From: Deltaproteobacteria bacterium
GTDB taxonomy: Bacteria; Myxococcota_A; UBA796; JAFGLY01
Length of the DNA: 64,000 nucleotides
Direction of reading: 5' to 3'
NCBI GenBank assembly: GCA_016927815.1
Contig: JAFGLY010000166.1
Location: forward strand, 101,142 to 165,141
Position numbers and translations under genes: made by a program. The notes beneath the pieces are model-generated. The model was given only the letters and a program-made list of their open reading frames with translations, did no database searches and was not told the DNA's origin. Positions 52,412 to 62,236 of the stretch are shown here, piece after piece. Every line of letters begins with the position of its first letter. Position 1 is the stretch's first letter.

Positions 52412-54829
52412 ATGTCCGGTATCGAGGAGGTCGCGCTCCACGAGGCGGCCCGCTGGCGCTACCTGAACTACGCGATGAGCGTGATCACGGCGCGGGCCCT
52501 CCCGGACGTACGGGATGGACTCAAGCCCGTCCAGCGACGGATCCTCTACGCCATGTACCACAACCTCTCGCTCAGGCCCGAGGGGCGGTACCGGAAGTCG
52601 GCAGCGGTGGTCGGGGAGGTGATGGCCAAGTACCACCCCCATGGCGACGTCGCGATCTACGAGGCCATGGTGCGGATGGCGCAGCCGTTCTCCCTGCTGC
52701 ACCCGCTCGTGGACGGACACGGGAACTTCGGGAGCCCGGACGGGGACGGCGCGGCGGCCATGCGGTACACCGAGTGCCGCCTCACGTCCGTGTCCATCGA
52801 GATGTTGAGGGAGCTGGGCCAGCGCACGGTGGACTTCCGGGCCTCCTACGACGGCCAGAACCAGGAGCCGGTGGTCCTCCCGGCGCGCTTTCCACAGCTC
52901 CTCGTCAACGGCTGCGAGGGCATTGCGGTGGGCATGGCCACGCGCATCCCGCCCCACAACCTCCGGGAGGTGGTGGACGCCTGCCTGCTGCTCATCGATC
53001 GGCCCGAGGCCACCCTCTCGGAGGTCTGCCAGCGGATTCGTGGCCCCGACTTCCCCACGGGTGGCGTGCTGATCTCCAACCCCGCAGAGATCGAGGCCGT
53101 GTACGCGGCGGGCTCGGGCGCCATCGAGGTCCGCGGCGAGTGGGCCTGCGAGAAGAAGGGTCGGCGCCACCACGTCATCCTCACGTCCTACCCCTTCGGC
53201 CTCAACAAGGCGTCGCTGGTCGAGAAGATCGGCGAACTCGTGTCCGAGCGGAAGCTGCCCCAGGTGTTGGACGTCCGCGACGAGAGCGCCGAGGACACCC
53301 GCATCGTGCTCGAGCTCCGGAACCCTGAGGACGCCGGGGCCACCATGGCGTACCTCTACCGGCACACGGCGCTCGCCCAGACCTGGCACGTCAACCTCAC
53401 GGTACTGGTCCCTGCGCGGGGAGGGGAGGTCTCGGTGCCGGCCCGCGTGGACCTCGCCACCGCGCTGCGTCACTGGCTCGACTTCCGATTCGAGACCGTG
53501 CGACGGCGATTCGAGTACGACCTGAGGCGCCTGGGTGAGCGCATCCACGTCCTCGAGGGCTTCGAGGCGGTGTTCGTGAACCTGGACGAGGCCATCCGGA
53601 TCATCCGCGCCTCCGAGGGACGCCTCGAGGCCGCCGAGCAGCTCATGGCACGGTTCGGGCTCGACGACGTCCAGGCCGACGCCGTCCTCGAGCTCAAGCT
53701 CTACCGGCTGTCCAGGCTCGAGATCCTGGAGATTCGCCAGGAACTCGAGGAACGAAGGGCCGAGGCCGCCCGGATCGAAGCCATCCTCTCGGACCGCGCC
53801 GAGGTCTGGGCCGTCGTCCGCGACGAGCTCCTGGAGCTGCGCCACGCCTTCGGTCAGCCTCGTCGCACGAGGATCGGCGCCAGGGGAGACGAGACCCCCG
53901 CCTACCAGGACGACGCCTACATCGTGGCCGAGGACGCGTTCGCGGTGGTCACCCGTGACGGATGGCTGAAGCGCCAGTCCTCCTTCTCGGGCCTGGAACG
54001 CATCCGCCTGCGCGAGGGCGATGCCATCGCCTGGCTGTTGCGCGCCTCCACCCGGTCCACCCTGGCATTCTTCACCAGCACCGGGAGCGCCTACGTGCTC
54101 CGCGTGGACGACCTCCCGGCCACCACCGGGTACGGCGAACCCCTGCAGAAGCACTTCCAGTTCGGAGACAAGGAGCGCGTGGTGGGCGTCGTGTCCTTCG
54201 ACACCCGGCAGTGCCCCCCTCCGCCTTCGCTGGCCGTGGCTGCCGAGGGCGAGGGTCCGGTGGAGGAGGCCTCCGACGACGTGGACGAGCCCCTCGGGGG
54301 CGATGGGTCGGCCCTCCCGGACGTGCCGCCTCCGTGGGGCGTGGCCGTGAGCCGCCGCGGCCGGGTGGTCCGGTTTCCCCTCTTTCCCCACGTGGAGGTC
54401 TCCACCCGCTCGGGCCGCCGGTACATGCGCCTCCCAGGCCGCGACGACGCCGTGGTGGCGGTCGAGGTCTCGCTCGGCGGCGAGCGTGTGAGCCTCGCGA
54501 CCACCGACGGCCACGCGCTGTCGTTCCCCGTGGAGGCGGCCCACCTGGTCCGCGGCCCGGGAAAGGGGATGATGGCCATCAAGCTCAAGGCCGAGGATCG
54601 GGTGATGGCCTTCGGGCTGGCCCGCCATCGCAAGGAAGGTGTGCTCGTCCGCACCAGCCGGGGTCGCGAGGTGGTCGTCTCCGGGGATTCCTTCGACGGG
54701 CCGCGCGCCGGGCGAGGGCGGCTGGTCCTCCAGCGCGGCGGCTTCGTGGAGTGGATCCGCGAGCCCGTGGTCGCCACGCTGGGCGATCCCCGGAAAGCCG
54801 GCGAGCCGAGAGGATCCGGGGAGGAGTAG
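52412..54829 (+). CDS. parC: DNA topoisomerase IV subunit A
   Basis: The 805-residue type IIA topoisomerase A subunit breaks and rejoins DNA. It starts with the [20 protein letters not shown] region, carries [19 protein letters not shown], and has the active-site Tyr119 in [11 protein letters not shown]. The C-terminal beta-pinwheel carries an insertion near residues 596-640, rich in Pro, Asp and Glu. ParC rather than GyrA is preferred because parE follows directly and no GyrA box is evident, but the A subunits are hard to separate by eye. ATG 52412 has GGAG at 52401-52404. The 156-bp gap before it shows no clear promoter. Confidence 0.9.
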   Translation: MSGIEEVALHEAARWRYLNYAMSVITARALPDVRDGLKPVQRRILYAMYHNLSLRPEGRYRKSAAVVGEVMAKYHPHGDVAIYEAMVRMAQPFSLLHPLVDGHGNFGSPDGDGAAAMRYTECRLTSVSIEMLRELGQRTVDFRASYDGQNQEPVVLPARFPQLLVNGCEGIAVGMATRIPPHNLREVVDACLLLIDRPEATLSEVCQRIRGPDFPTGGVLISNPAEIEAVYAAGSGAIEVRGEWACEKKGRRHHVILTSYPFGLNKASLVEKIGELVSERKLPQVLDVRDESAEDTRIVLELRNPEDAGATMAYLYRHTALAQTWHVNLTVLVPARGGEVSVPARVDLATALRHWLDFRFETVRRRFEYDLRRLGERIHVLEGFEAVFVNLDEAIRIIRASEGRLEAAEQLMARFGLDDVQADAVLELKLYRLSRLEILEIRQELEERRAEAARIEAILSDRAEVWAVVRDELLELRHAFGQPRRTRIGARGDETPAYQDDAYIVAEDAFAVVTRDGWLKRQSSFSGLERIRLREGDAIAWLLRASTRSTLAFFTSTGSAYVLRVDDLPATTGYGEPLQKHFQFGDKERVVGVVSFDTRQCPPPPSLAVAAEGEGPVEEASDDVDEPLGGDGSALPDVPPPWGVAVSRRGRVVRFPLFPHVEVSTRSGRRYMRLPGRDDAVVAVEVSLGGERVSLATTDGHALSFPVEAAHLVRGPGKGMMAIKLKAEDRVMAFGLARHRKEGVLVRTSRGREVVVSGDSFDGPRAGRGRLVLQRGGFVEWIREPVVATLGDPRKAGEPRGSGEE

Positions 54830-56758
54830 ATGCCGAACGGGAGGTACACCGCTCGTGACATCACCGTGCTCGACGGACTGGAGGCCGTGCGCAAGCGACC
54901 CGGCATGTACATCGGCGGCACCGGTCGCGAGGGCTTCCACCACCTCCTGGCCGAGATCCTCGACAACTCCGTGGACGAGGCGATGAACGGCCATGCCACC
55001 CACATCCACGTACACCTGGCCCGCGACGGTCGCACGACCACGGTCAGCGACAACGGCCGGGGCATCCCCGTGGACCTCCACCCCAAGGCCAGGGTGAGCG
55101 CGCTCGAGGTCATCTTCACGCAACTCCACGCCGGCGCGAAGTTCGATCCCGGCGCCTATGCCACGGCCGGCGGCTTGCACGGCGTCGGGGCCAGCGTGGT
55201 CAACGCCCTGTCCTCCTCGCTCGCCGTGGAGGTCCGGCGAGACGGTCAGGAGTGGCGCCAGCAGTACCGCCGGGGTCGCCCGCGGGCGCCCGTGAGCGCC
55301 TTCGGCCCGGCCCGGGGCACCGGCACCCGCATCACCTTCACCCCGGACGACGAGATCTTCGGAGAGCAGGGCTTCGACCCGGACGCGATTCGAGAGATGC
55401 TGGACGTCAAGGCGTACCTGCACCCGGGTTTGCGCCTCACGTTCCGCGACGAGGCCCGGGGCGAGAGCCACGAGTTCCGCCACGAGGCCGGCCTCAACGA
55501 CTACCTCACCCACGTCGTCGCCCAGAACGGCGACCACATGGTTCTATGCGAACCCTTCACGATCGATCGCGAGGAGCAGGGCAACGGTCGTCCCTTCCGC
55601 ATCACCCTGGCCCTCCAGTGGACCGATTCTCCGCGGGAGCACCTCCTGTCCTTCGTGAACGGCATTCCCACGAGGGACGGAGGCACCCACGAGCAGGGGT
55701 TCAAGGACGGCGTGGTCCGCGCGGTCCGCAACTGGGTGGAGACCCACGAGAAGAAGCCCCGCGGCCTGACCATCCTCGCCGAGGACGTCCGAGAGGGCCT
55801 CGTAGGGGTGGTGAGCCTGCTCCTCGTCGAGCCCCAGTTCCAGGGCCAGACCAAGGACCGCTTGAACAACCCCGAGGTCCGCGCCCTGGTGGAGGGCGTG
55901 GTGCGACCCGCGTTCGAGCAGTGGCTCCACGAGCACGGCAGTGCGGCCGATACGATCCTCTCCCGCATCCTCCAGGCGGTCCGTGCCCGGGAGGCCTCGC
56001 GATCGGCCGTCCTGGCCGTGAGGCGCAAGTCGGCGGTGAGCCGTCGCCTGAACCTGCCGGGCAAGCTCTCGGACTGCGCCTCCAGCGACCCCGAGGCGTG
56101 TGAGATCTTCATCGTGGAGGGAGACTCGGCCGGCGGCAGCGCCAAACAGGGTCGCGACCGGGAAACCCAGGCCATCCTCCCCCTGCGAGGAAAGGTACTG
56201 AACACGGAGCAGGCTTCTCTCCAGAAGGTGCTCGGCAACCAGGAGCTGTCCGACCTCGTGCGAGCCCTGGGGTGCGGTACCGGCAAGGACTTCGACCTGG
56301 GACGCCTTCGCTACCACCGGATCGTGCTCCTGATGGACGCCGACTCCGACGGCCACCACATCGCCACCCTCCTGCTCACCTTCTTCTACCGCCACCTTCC
56401 GGATCTCATCCGTCACGGCCACGTCTACATCGCCCAGCCGCCGCTCTACCGGATCGACCTCCAGGGGCGCACGCAGTGGGCCGCCGACGACGCGGAGAAG
56501 GAGCGCATGCTCCACCGCCTGCCCGCCCGTGCACGGCCCGAGATCACCCGGTTCAAGGGCCTGGGCGAGATGATGCCCCGCACGCTCTACGAGACCACCC
56601 TGGATCCCCGGCGCAGGCGTCTCCTGCAGATCCGGATCCCCGAGGGCACAGCGATGGAGGCCGAATCGGTGATCCAGAACCTCCTCGGACGGAATCCAGC
56701 GGCTCGGTACGAGGAGATCATGGCCCGGGCCGGAGAGGTGAGCGACCTGGACGTGTAG
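54830..56758 (+). CDS. parE: DNA topoisomerase IV subunit B
   Basis: The 642-residue ATPase subunit has a GHKL domain (ILDNSVDEA, VSDNGRGIPVD, GGLHGVGASVVNALSSS), a transducer region and a TOPRIM domain (IVEGDSAGGSAKQGRDR, LMDADSDGHHI). Its length is that of ParE or short GyrB. The ATG follows the parC TAG with no gap, so the two are translated together; GGAGGAG in the parC end is the ribosome site. An intrinsic terminator lies about 115 bp after the stop. Confidence 0.93.
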   Translation: MPNGRYTARDITVLDGLEAVRKRPGMYIGGTGREGFHHLLAEILDNSVDEAMNGHATHIHVHLARDGRTTTVSDNGRGIPVDLHPKARVSALEVIFTQLHAGAKFDPGAYATAGGLHGVGASVVNALSSSLAVEVRRDGQEWRQQYRRGRPRAPVSAFGPARGTGTRITFTPDDEIFGEQGFDPDAIREMLDVKAYLHPGLRLTFRDEARGESHEFRHEAGLNDYLTHVVAQNGDHMVLCEPFTIDREEQGNGRPFRITLALQWTDSPREHLLSFVNGIPTRDGGTHEQGFKDGVVRAVRNWVETHEKKPRGLTILAEDVREGLVGVVSLLLVEPQFQGQTKDRLNNPEVRALVEGVVRPAFEQWLHEHGSAADTILSRILQAVRAREASRSAVLAVRRKSAVSRRLNLPGKLSDCASSDPEACEIFIVEGDSAGGSAKQGRDRETQAILPLRGKVLNTEQASLQKVLGNQELSDLVRALGCGTGKDFDLGRLRYHRIVLLMDADSDGHHIATLLLTFFYRHLPDLIRHGHVYIAQPPLYRIDLQGRTQWAADDAEKERMLHRLPARARPEITRFKGLGEMMPRTLYETTLDPRRRRLLQIRIPEGTAMEAESVIQNLLGRNPAARYEEIMARAGEVSDLDV

Positions 56759-56872
56759 GCAACCGCCCCGGCTCGGAGCGCGGCCGAAAGGTGGGCGACG
56801 GTTCGACCGCCGCGTCGATGTTCCTCGTAACCGCAGGGTAAAGGCCGCTGATGACGCCTGTCGGTTTCGGAG

Positions 56873-56905
56873 GGACCCTTCCGGGCTGCCCGGAAGGTCC
56901 TTTTT
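56873..56905 (+). terminator. Intrinsic terminator after parE
   Basis: GGACC, one bulged C, then TTCCGGG pair with CCCGGAAGGTCC around a 3-base loop (CTG), followed by TTTTT at 56901-56905. The 12-bp GC-rich stem with a T run is the clearest terminator in the window. It ends 6 bases before the ATG of the methyltransferase gene. Confidence 0.85.
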
Positions 56906-56911
56906 GGGCGT

Positions 56912-57667
56912 ATGCTCTACGGAGACGGCCAGCTGGCCGAGGCTCGCATGGACTACCAGACCCGGTGCATCATCCAGGCGCTCCGCCGACACGAGCACAT
57001 CCATCCGGGTGGCCCCCGGGAGACGGCCGACCTCTACCGGTGCACGGGCGTTCGCCCCATGGACCGCGTGCTCGACGTGGGCTGCGGCTTCGGCGGCCCG
57101 GCCTACTGGCTGCGCGAGGTGGCCTCGGCGCGCGTGACCGGCGTGGACATCGTCGAGGAGAACTGCATCCGGTGCCGCAAGGCCGGCGTTCCGCCGCTCT
57201 CCGTGGTCCAGGGAGACGCACGGCAGCTTCCCTTTCGGGAAGGCTCCTTCGATGTCGTCCTCTCGTTCTGCGTTTTGGGTCAGGTGGACGACAAGGAGGC
57301 CGTGCTCTCCGAGATCCGACGCGTCCTGCGACCGGGAGGCTCCCTCGGTTTCGACGACTACGTGGTCCGGGACGCAAGGCGGTGGCGCTCGGGGTACCCG
57401 TCGAACGAACACCCGTACACGGAGGAGGACTGGATCCGCAGCATCCAATCCGTAGGCTTCACGCTGCGCAACCGCCAGGATCTCACCGCGTCGTTCCGCC
57501 GCGACTACCAGGCCTTCCTGGTGGACCTGCAGCGTCGCAGGACCATGGTCGTGGACACGTTCGGCGAGGAGGCCGTCGAGCGCGCGGTCGGTACCTTCCG
57601 TGCCCACGTGGACGCGGTCCTTCAGGGTCGAAAGGGAGGCGTGCGCTTCGTGCTGGCCCGCGTCTAG
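56912..57667 (+). CDS. Class I SAM-dependent methyltransferase
   Basis: A 251-residue Rossmann methyltransferase of the UbiE/cyclopropane-type superfamily: motif I VLDVGCGFGGPAYWL (about 53-67), VTGVDIVEENC, QGDARQLPFREGSFDVV (about 100-116) and RRVLRPGGSLGF. The C-terminal region could be a helical substrate lid. The start is uncertain: ATG 56912 lies just after a terminator, and a second in-frame ATG at 56948 has GAGGCT before it and would leave a normal leader. The substrate is unknown. Confidence 0.8.
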   Translation: MLYGDGQLAEARMDYQTRCIIQALRRHEHIHPGGPRETADLYRCTGVRPMDRVLDVGCGFGGPAYWLREVASARVTGVDIVEENCIRCRKAGVPPLSVVQGDARQLPFREGSFDVVLSFCVLGQVDDKEAVLSEIRRVLRPGGSLGFDDYVVRDARRWRSGYPSNEHPYTEEDWIRSIQSVGFTLRNRQDLTASFRRDYQAFLVDLQRRRTMVVDTFGEEAVERAVGTFRAHVDAVLQGRKGGVRFVLARV

Positions 57668-57686
57668 GATCGCCTGCGAGCGGATC

Positions 57687-58472
57687 TCATCGGCACGGCT
57701 GGATCGCCACACGCACGGGCCAGTGGTCCGAGGGGCCGTCGTGCAGGATCCGGACGTCCACCGCGCACAGGTCGGCAGGGACGAGCACGTGGTCGATCTG
57801 GGCCGCGGCGGGCAGGATGTCGCGGATCCGCCCCCGCCAGGTCATGCCGAACGGATGGGCCCGCGACACCGCGTCCCGCCAACCCTCCACGGCCAGAGCG
57901 CGGACCGCCGGCTCCCAGGGCCCCGCGTTGAAGTCTCCCGCGATCACCGCCGGAGTGTCCGCCCGGAGGGCGCTCCGGTAGTCGCAGATCTCCCTCAGGC
58001 GGTCGTCGGCGGTGGTGAAGGCGCCAGCCAGGAGGGATCCGGCCTCGCTCACCGGCGGGTGGAGGTGAACCCCCAGGATCTGCAGCGGACCGATCGCCGT
58101 ATCGATGGACACCCGGACCGCGGGGAACCAGTCCAGGGGGGAGGGGAGGGGTTCGACCTCCGAGACCGGTGTGCGGGACAGCACCCCAATCCCGCCGTTC
58201 AGACCCGAGAGCACCCACTCGCGGTGAGGGTAGAGGTCACCCAGGTCTTCGTCCAGCCGCGCCTGCCACTCCTCGTTGCACTCCTGGACCAGCACCAGGT
58301 CCGCTCCGGACGCTCGGATCACGCGGGCCGCGTCCGGGTGGCCGGACACCTCGAAGTGCAGGTTCCAGGTGAGCAGCACGAAGGACGGCGCCTCGGGGTC
58401 AGGGGGCGGGAGGCCGCACCCGGCCGCGAGGAGGACTGCGACCAGCGGGAGGAGGGGCACGCGTCGCGGCAC
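57687..58472 (-). CDS. Endonuclease/exonuclease/phosphatase-family lipoprotein
   Basis: The 261-residue EEP-fold protein has a lipoprotein leader (LPLVAVLLAAGC). Family motifs are TWNLHFEVSG, VQECNEEW (catalytic Glu), HLHPPV, GDFNAGPW (Asp/Asn) and SDHWPV (terminal catalytic His). Members cleave nucleic acid or phosphodiester/phospholipid headgroups; the outer-membrane location argues for a secreted nuclease or phosphodiesterase. The start is GTG 58472, 3 bases after the FKBP gene stop. It converges on the methyltransferase. Confidence 0.85.
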   Translation of the reverse strand: MPRRVPLLPLVAVLLAAGCGLPPPDPEAPSFVLLTWNLHFEVSGHPDAARVIRASGADLVLVQECNEEWQARLDEDLGDLYPHREWVLSGLNGGIGVLSRTPVSEVEPLPSPLDWFPAVRVSIDTAIGPLQILGVHLHPPVSEAGSLLAGAFTTADDRLREICDYRSALRADTPAVIAGDFNAGPWEPAVRALAVEGWRDAVSRAHPFGMTWRGRIRDILPAAAQIDHVLVPADLCAVDVRILHDGPSDHWPVRVAIQPCR

Positions 58473-58475
58473 CGT

Positions 58476-59357
58476 CTACTGGACGATCTCCAGGAGTTCG
58501 ACATCGAAGACCAGCATGCCGGCGGGCTTGCCCGGGCGACCCTGGTAGGCGAGGCCCTCGGGGATCCAGAAGCGGGATCGCTCCCCCACGGTCATGAGCT
58601 GGAGGCCCTCGGTCCAGCCCGGGATCACCTGGTCGAGGCGGAAGCGCGCCGGTTTGCCCCGAGACACGGAGGAATCGAACATCGCACCGTCGGTGGTCCA
58701 GCCCGAGTAGTGCACGACCACCAGGCTCGCAGGGCCGGGCGTCTCGGTGCCGGCGCCGGGCTTGAGCACCTTCCAGGCCAGCCCCGAGGACGTCCGCTTC
58801 GAATCCGGAGGAGGCGCGGCCACGTCGGGAGGGGTCACCGGAGCCTGGGTCACGCCCATGAGTTCCACGTCGAAGACCAGCATGCCTGGAGGCTTTCCGG
58901 ATTGACCCTTGTAGGCCAGGTTCTCTGGGATCCACAGCCGGCGTTTCTCGCCGGGTACCATGAGCTGAAGCCCCTCGGTCCAGCCCGAAATCACCTGGTT
59001 GAGCGAGAACCGGGCCGTCTTGCCCCGCACCAACGAGGAATCGAACATCTTCCCGTCGGTGGTCCACCCGGTGTAGTGGACCTCTACGAGGTCGCGTGGG
59101 CCGGGGTGATCCGTTCCGTTTCCGGGCTGGATCACGAGTGTGGCGAGTCCGGAGGGTGTCTTCGTGGCCTCGGGAGGAGGCGCGGCCACGTCGGCCGGCG
59201 CCGGCAGTTCGCTCAGGACCGAGGGCGCCGTGGGCAGTTCCTGCTGGGCCTGGGTGGGCATCTCGACGGGAGCCTTCTTCTCCAGCTTGCCCGTCGGGTC
59301 CTGCTCGCAGGACACGAGGATCGAAGCGGAGAGCAGGAGCGGGAGCCAGGATTGCAT
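58476..59357 (-). CDS. Lipoprotein with two FKBP-type peptidyl-prolyl isomerase domains
   Basis: The 293 residues begin with a lipoprotein leader (SASILVSC, Cys17) and a Pro-rich linker. Two FKBP domains follow (about 63-168 and 185-293), each with a VxVHYxGWTTDGxMFDSS core, FxLxQVIxGWTEGLQLM, and a GMLVFDVELxxI end. The two copies share long identical stretches, pointing to an internal duplication. It should assist folding of envelope proteins. ATG 59357 is the start. It diverges from the TonB-dependent receptor. Confidence 0.9.
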   Translation of the reverse strand: MQSWLPLLLSASILVSCEQDPTGKLEKKAPVEMPTQAQQELPTAPSVLSELPAPADVAAPPPEATKTPSGLATLVIQPGNGTDHPGPRDLVEVHYTGWTTDGKMFDSSLVRGKTARFSLNQVISGWTEGLQLMVPGEKRRLWIPENLAYKGQSGKPPGMLVFDVELMGVTQAPVTPPDVAAPPPDSKRTSSGLAWKVLKPGAGTETPGPASLVVVHYSGWTTDGAMFDSSVSRGKPARFRLDQVIPGWTEGLQLMTVGERSRFWIPEGLAYQGRPGKPAGMLVFDVELLEIVQ

Positions 59358-59408
59358 CGTTGCTCCGGCGCGCGGGGGGGGGTCCAGACCGCCACTGGCC
59401 CGGTTCGC

Positions 59409-59437
59409 TTCTCCGGGGGCGGCAGGCGTGGTACGAT
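59409..59437 (+). promoter_or_regulatory. Tentative promoter for the TonB-dependent receptor
   Basis: An extended -10 TGGTACGAT (59429-59437) lies 17 bases after TTCTCC (59409-59414), a poor -35. The pair is 36 bp before the ATG 59474. Low certainty. Confidence 0.3.
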
Positions 59438-59473
59438 CGCGCAGCCCGCCCTCTCTAACACGAGGTGCTTCTC

Positions 59474-62236
59474 ATGCTGAAACGGCTCCTGTGGATCGTC
59501 CTCGGCCTCCTTCTCGCCACCCCTGCGCTGGGTGTCGAGCTCAAGGGACAGATCAAGGGCACGGTCACCGATGGGTCCGGAGGCCCCGTTCCCGGCGTGG
59601 TGGTGGAGATCTCCAGCCCGGCATTGCAGGGAACCCGTGGGGACACCACCGACGCCTCGGGGTCGTTCCGGGTGGTGGGCCTCCCGCCAGGAGTCTACCG
59701 CATCGAGGCCAGCAAGCCCGCATTCCAGAAATGGACCGCCCGGGACGTCTACGTCGCGGCGGGCGCCACCGTCACGGTGCAGATCCCGCTCACCCAGGCC
59801 GTGGCCGGAGAGGAGATCGTGGTGGAGGAGACCGTCCCGGTGGTGGACGTCACCTCCACGCGCAGAGGGGTCACCTTCACCAAGGAGATGCTGCGCGACA
59901 TCCCGAACGCAGGCCGCGACTACCAGACCACGGTCGTGATGTCCCCGGGCGTGGTGGGCGGCGGCAATCCGAACATCGGCGGCGGGCTCGACACCTCCAA
60001 CCAGTTCTACGTGGATGGCGTGAACACGACCGACCCCATCACCAACACCTTCTCGATGAACATGAACTTCGACGCCATCGAGGAGATCCAGGTGATCACG
60101 GGCGGCATGGACGCCGAGTACGGCCGGGCCCTGGGCGGCGCGATCAACATGATCACCCGCTCGGGTGGCAACGAGTTCCACGGCGACGTCCAGATCCTCT
60201 ACTCGAGCGACTGGACGCGCGTGTTCAAGCCGCTCCCCGAGGAGGACCCCAAGCAGCTCGCCTACGACGACCAGAGCCTCGCGCTGAACGTGGGCGGTCC
60301 GATCCTCAAGGACCGACTCTGGTACTTCGCGAGCCTCCAGGGCAACTACTACCTGTCCCAGGTCTCGGTGCCCTCGTCGGTGGTGCGGCCCGTGGATCTG
60401 CTCACGGACAGCGACGCGATGCTGCCGAGGAAGTGGCGGAGCGCCTACCTCTTCGGGAAGCTGACCTTCCGGCCCAGCCCCGACCACCAGCTCTGGCTGC
60501 ACGCCCAGGCGGACCCCACGGCCATCGACAACGTCGAGCAGAGCGTCTACACGCTGCCGAGCGGCGAGACCTACTGGGAGCAGGGAGGGTGGCTCGCATC
60601 CCTGGGCCACCTGTGGACCGCAAGCCGCAGCACCGTGCTGGAGACCCAGGCCTACGTCCAGGCCAACCGCATCTACAACGTGCCCAACACCTGGCTCGAC
60701 TGCGAGGACGTGGACGAGACCGGCGACTGCAACGACGACGACGCCCAGGGCGGGTGGTTCGCCTACGATCCGGACGGATTCTCCTACGGCTCCTACCCCT
60801 ACGGCTACGAGACCCGGCGCAACCGGGCCTCGTTGAACAGCAAGCTCACCCAGTACGTGAAGGCCCTCGGCGAGCACGAGTTCAAGGCCGGCGTGCAGGC
60901 CGAGTGGCTCCACTCCTACACGCGGATCCCGGGCCTCGAGGACGGATACCAGTTCTGGACGTACACCACCACCCCCGACGACCTCTCGGGCTACGTGCCC
61001 GCCCTCAACGTCGTCTACGACTCCAACCTCGAGGCCGACCTCCAGGGGTGGCTGGCCTCGGGGTTCCTCCAGGACGTCTGGCAGATCGGGCCCGTGACCT
61101 TGAGACCGGGCGTTCGTGTCGACTGGTCCCAGATCCTGAACGACTACCAGGAACCGGTGTTCCAGAAGGTGGCGGCCGCGCCTCGGTTCGGCGCGGCCTG
61201 GGACGTCACGCGGGACGGCCGGACCAACCTCCACGCCTACTACGGCCGGTTCTACGACACCGGTTTCCTCTCCGTGGCCAGCTTCCTCACGGAGAACCCG
61301 GGCGGCTACAAGGTCTACGCCTGGGACGCCGAGGCCGGCGACTGGTCCGACACCCCGCTCTATGCCGTGGCCTCGCGCAACCTCACCGTGGGCACGGACA
61401 CGCTCAAGAACCCGTACTCCGACGAGTTCGACGTGGGCATCGAGCGCGAGGTGGCCGACGGCTGGTCCGTGGATGCCACCTTCGTCTACGAGAAGGCGCA
61501 CAACTTCTGGGAGGACGACGAGGTCAACCTCATCTGGAGCGAGGACGGCAGCGAGGTCATCGGCTACCGCAACGGCACCGCAGAGGCCATCTACCGGATG
61601 CGGACGCCGGACGAGGTCTACACCTCCTACACGGCGCTCACCCTCGCCGCCGAGAAGCAGTTCGACGAGCGCTGGGGCATGATCGCCTCCTACACCTGGA
61701 GCCGGGCCTACGGGACCCAGGACGATCAGTCGGCCACGGCCTTTTTCGATATCCCGGAGCAACGGAGGTTCGAAGAGGGGCTCCTCGGGTACGACGTCCC
61801 CCACGCGGTGAAGCTCATGGGTTCCTACCGGGAACCCCGGGCCTGGGACCTCGGGGGCGGATGGGGCCTGGGCTACCTCGTGGGGTGGGACTTCCGCTTA
61901 CGGTCCGGGTACCCGTACCGGCGGATCTACTACAACAGCTACTACGACGACTGGGTGAACTACGGGGACGACGGAGACGAGCCCGCTCGCATGCCCGCCT
62001 TCTCCATGACCAACCTCAAGGCGGGCCTCACGGTGGACGCGCTGGGCACATCCTGGGATCTCACCGCCGAGTGCTTCAACGTCTTCAACGACCGGACGAT
62101 CACCGCAGTCAACACGACCTACGCGGACAAGGACGGAACGCCCTACCTCGACTCCGACGGGGACATCCTGTTCGGCACGCCGACCTCGCGGCAGGCTCCC
62201 CGGTACTTCCAGTTCGGCCTGAGAGGAGAGTTCTGA
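59474..62236 (+). CDS. Oar-like TonB-dependent receptor
   Basis: The 920-residue outer-membrane protein has a signal peptide (KRLLWIVLGLLLATPALG), a carboxypeptidase-regulatory-like domain (about 22-110, GTVTDGSGGPVPGVVVEI), a plug domain (about 125-245, EMLRDIPNAGRDYQ, YVDGVNTTDPITNTF, EYGRALGGAINMITRSGGN) and a beta barrel ending with an aromatic Phe (FQFGLRGEF). This is the Oar architecture common in myxobacteria. No TonB box is evident. ATG 59474 has GAGG at 59462-59465; a GTG at 59465 would add 3 residues. The stop overlaps the next ATG (TGATG). The substrate is unknown. Confidence 0.9.
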   Translation: MLKRLLWIVLGLLLATPALGVELKGQIKGTVTDGSGGPVPGVVVEISSPALQGTRGDTTDASGSFRVVGLPPGVYRIEASKPAFQKWTARDVYVAAGATVTVQIPLTQAVAGEEIVVEETVPVVDVTSTRRGVTFTKEMLRDIPNAGRDYQTTVVMSPGVVGGGNPNIGGGLDTSNQFYVDGVNTTDPITNTFSMNMNFDAIEEIQVITGGMDAEYGRALGGAINMITRSGGNEFHGDVQILYSSDWTRVFKPLPEEDPKQLAYDDQSLALNVGGPILKDRLWYFASLQGNYYLSQVSVPSSVVRPVDLLTDSDAMLPRKWRSAYLFGKLTFRPSPDHQLWLHAQADPTAIDNVEQSVYTLPSGETYWEQGGWLASLGHLWTASRSTVLETQAYVQANRIYNVPNTWLDCEDVDETGDCNDDDAQGGWFAYDPDGFSYGSYPYGYETRRNRASLNSKLTQYVKALGEHEFKAGVQAEWLHSYTRIPGLEDGYQFWTYTTTPDDLSGYVPALNVVYDSNLEADLQGWLASGFLQDVWQIGPVTLRPGVRVDWSQILNDYQEPVFQKVAAAPRFGAAWDVTRDGRTNLHAYYGRFYDTGFLSVASFLTENPGGYKVYAWDAEAGDWSDTPLYAVASRNLTVGTDTLKNPYSDEFDVGIEREVADGWSVDATFVYEKAHNFWEDDEVNLIWSEDGSEVIGYRNGTAEAIYRMRTPDEVYTSYTALTLAAEKQFDERWGMIASYTWSRAYGTQDDQSATAFFDIPEQRRFEEGLLGYDVPHAVKLMGSYREPRAWDLGGGWGLGYLVGWDFRLRSGYPYRRIYYNSYYDDWVNYGDDGDEPARMPAFSMTNLKAGLTVDALGTSWDLTAECFNVFNDRTITAVNTTYADKDGTPYLDSDGDILFGTPTSRQAPRYFQFGLRGEF

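Noticed and set aside
52412..56758. gyrA-gyrB pair
   Set aside because: A subunit directly followed by B subunit with ParE length and no GyrA box favours topoisomerase IV, though only a tree would settle it.
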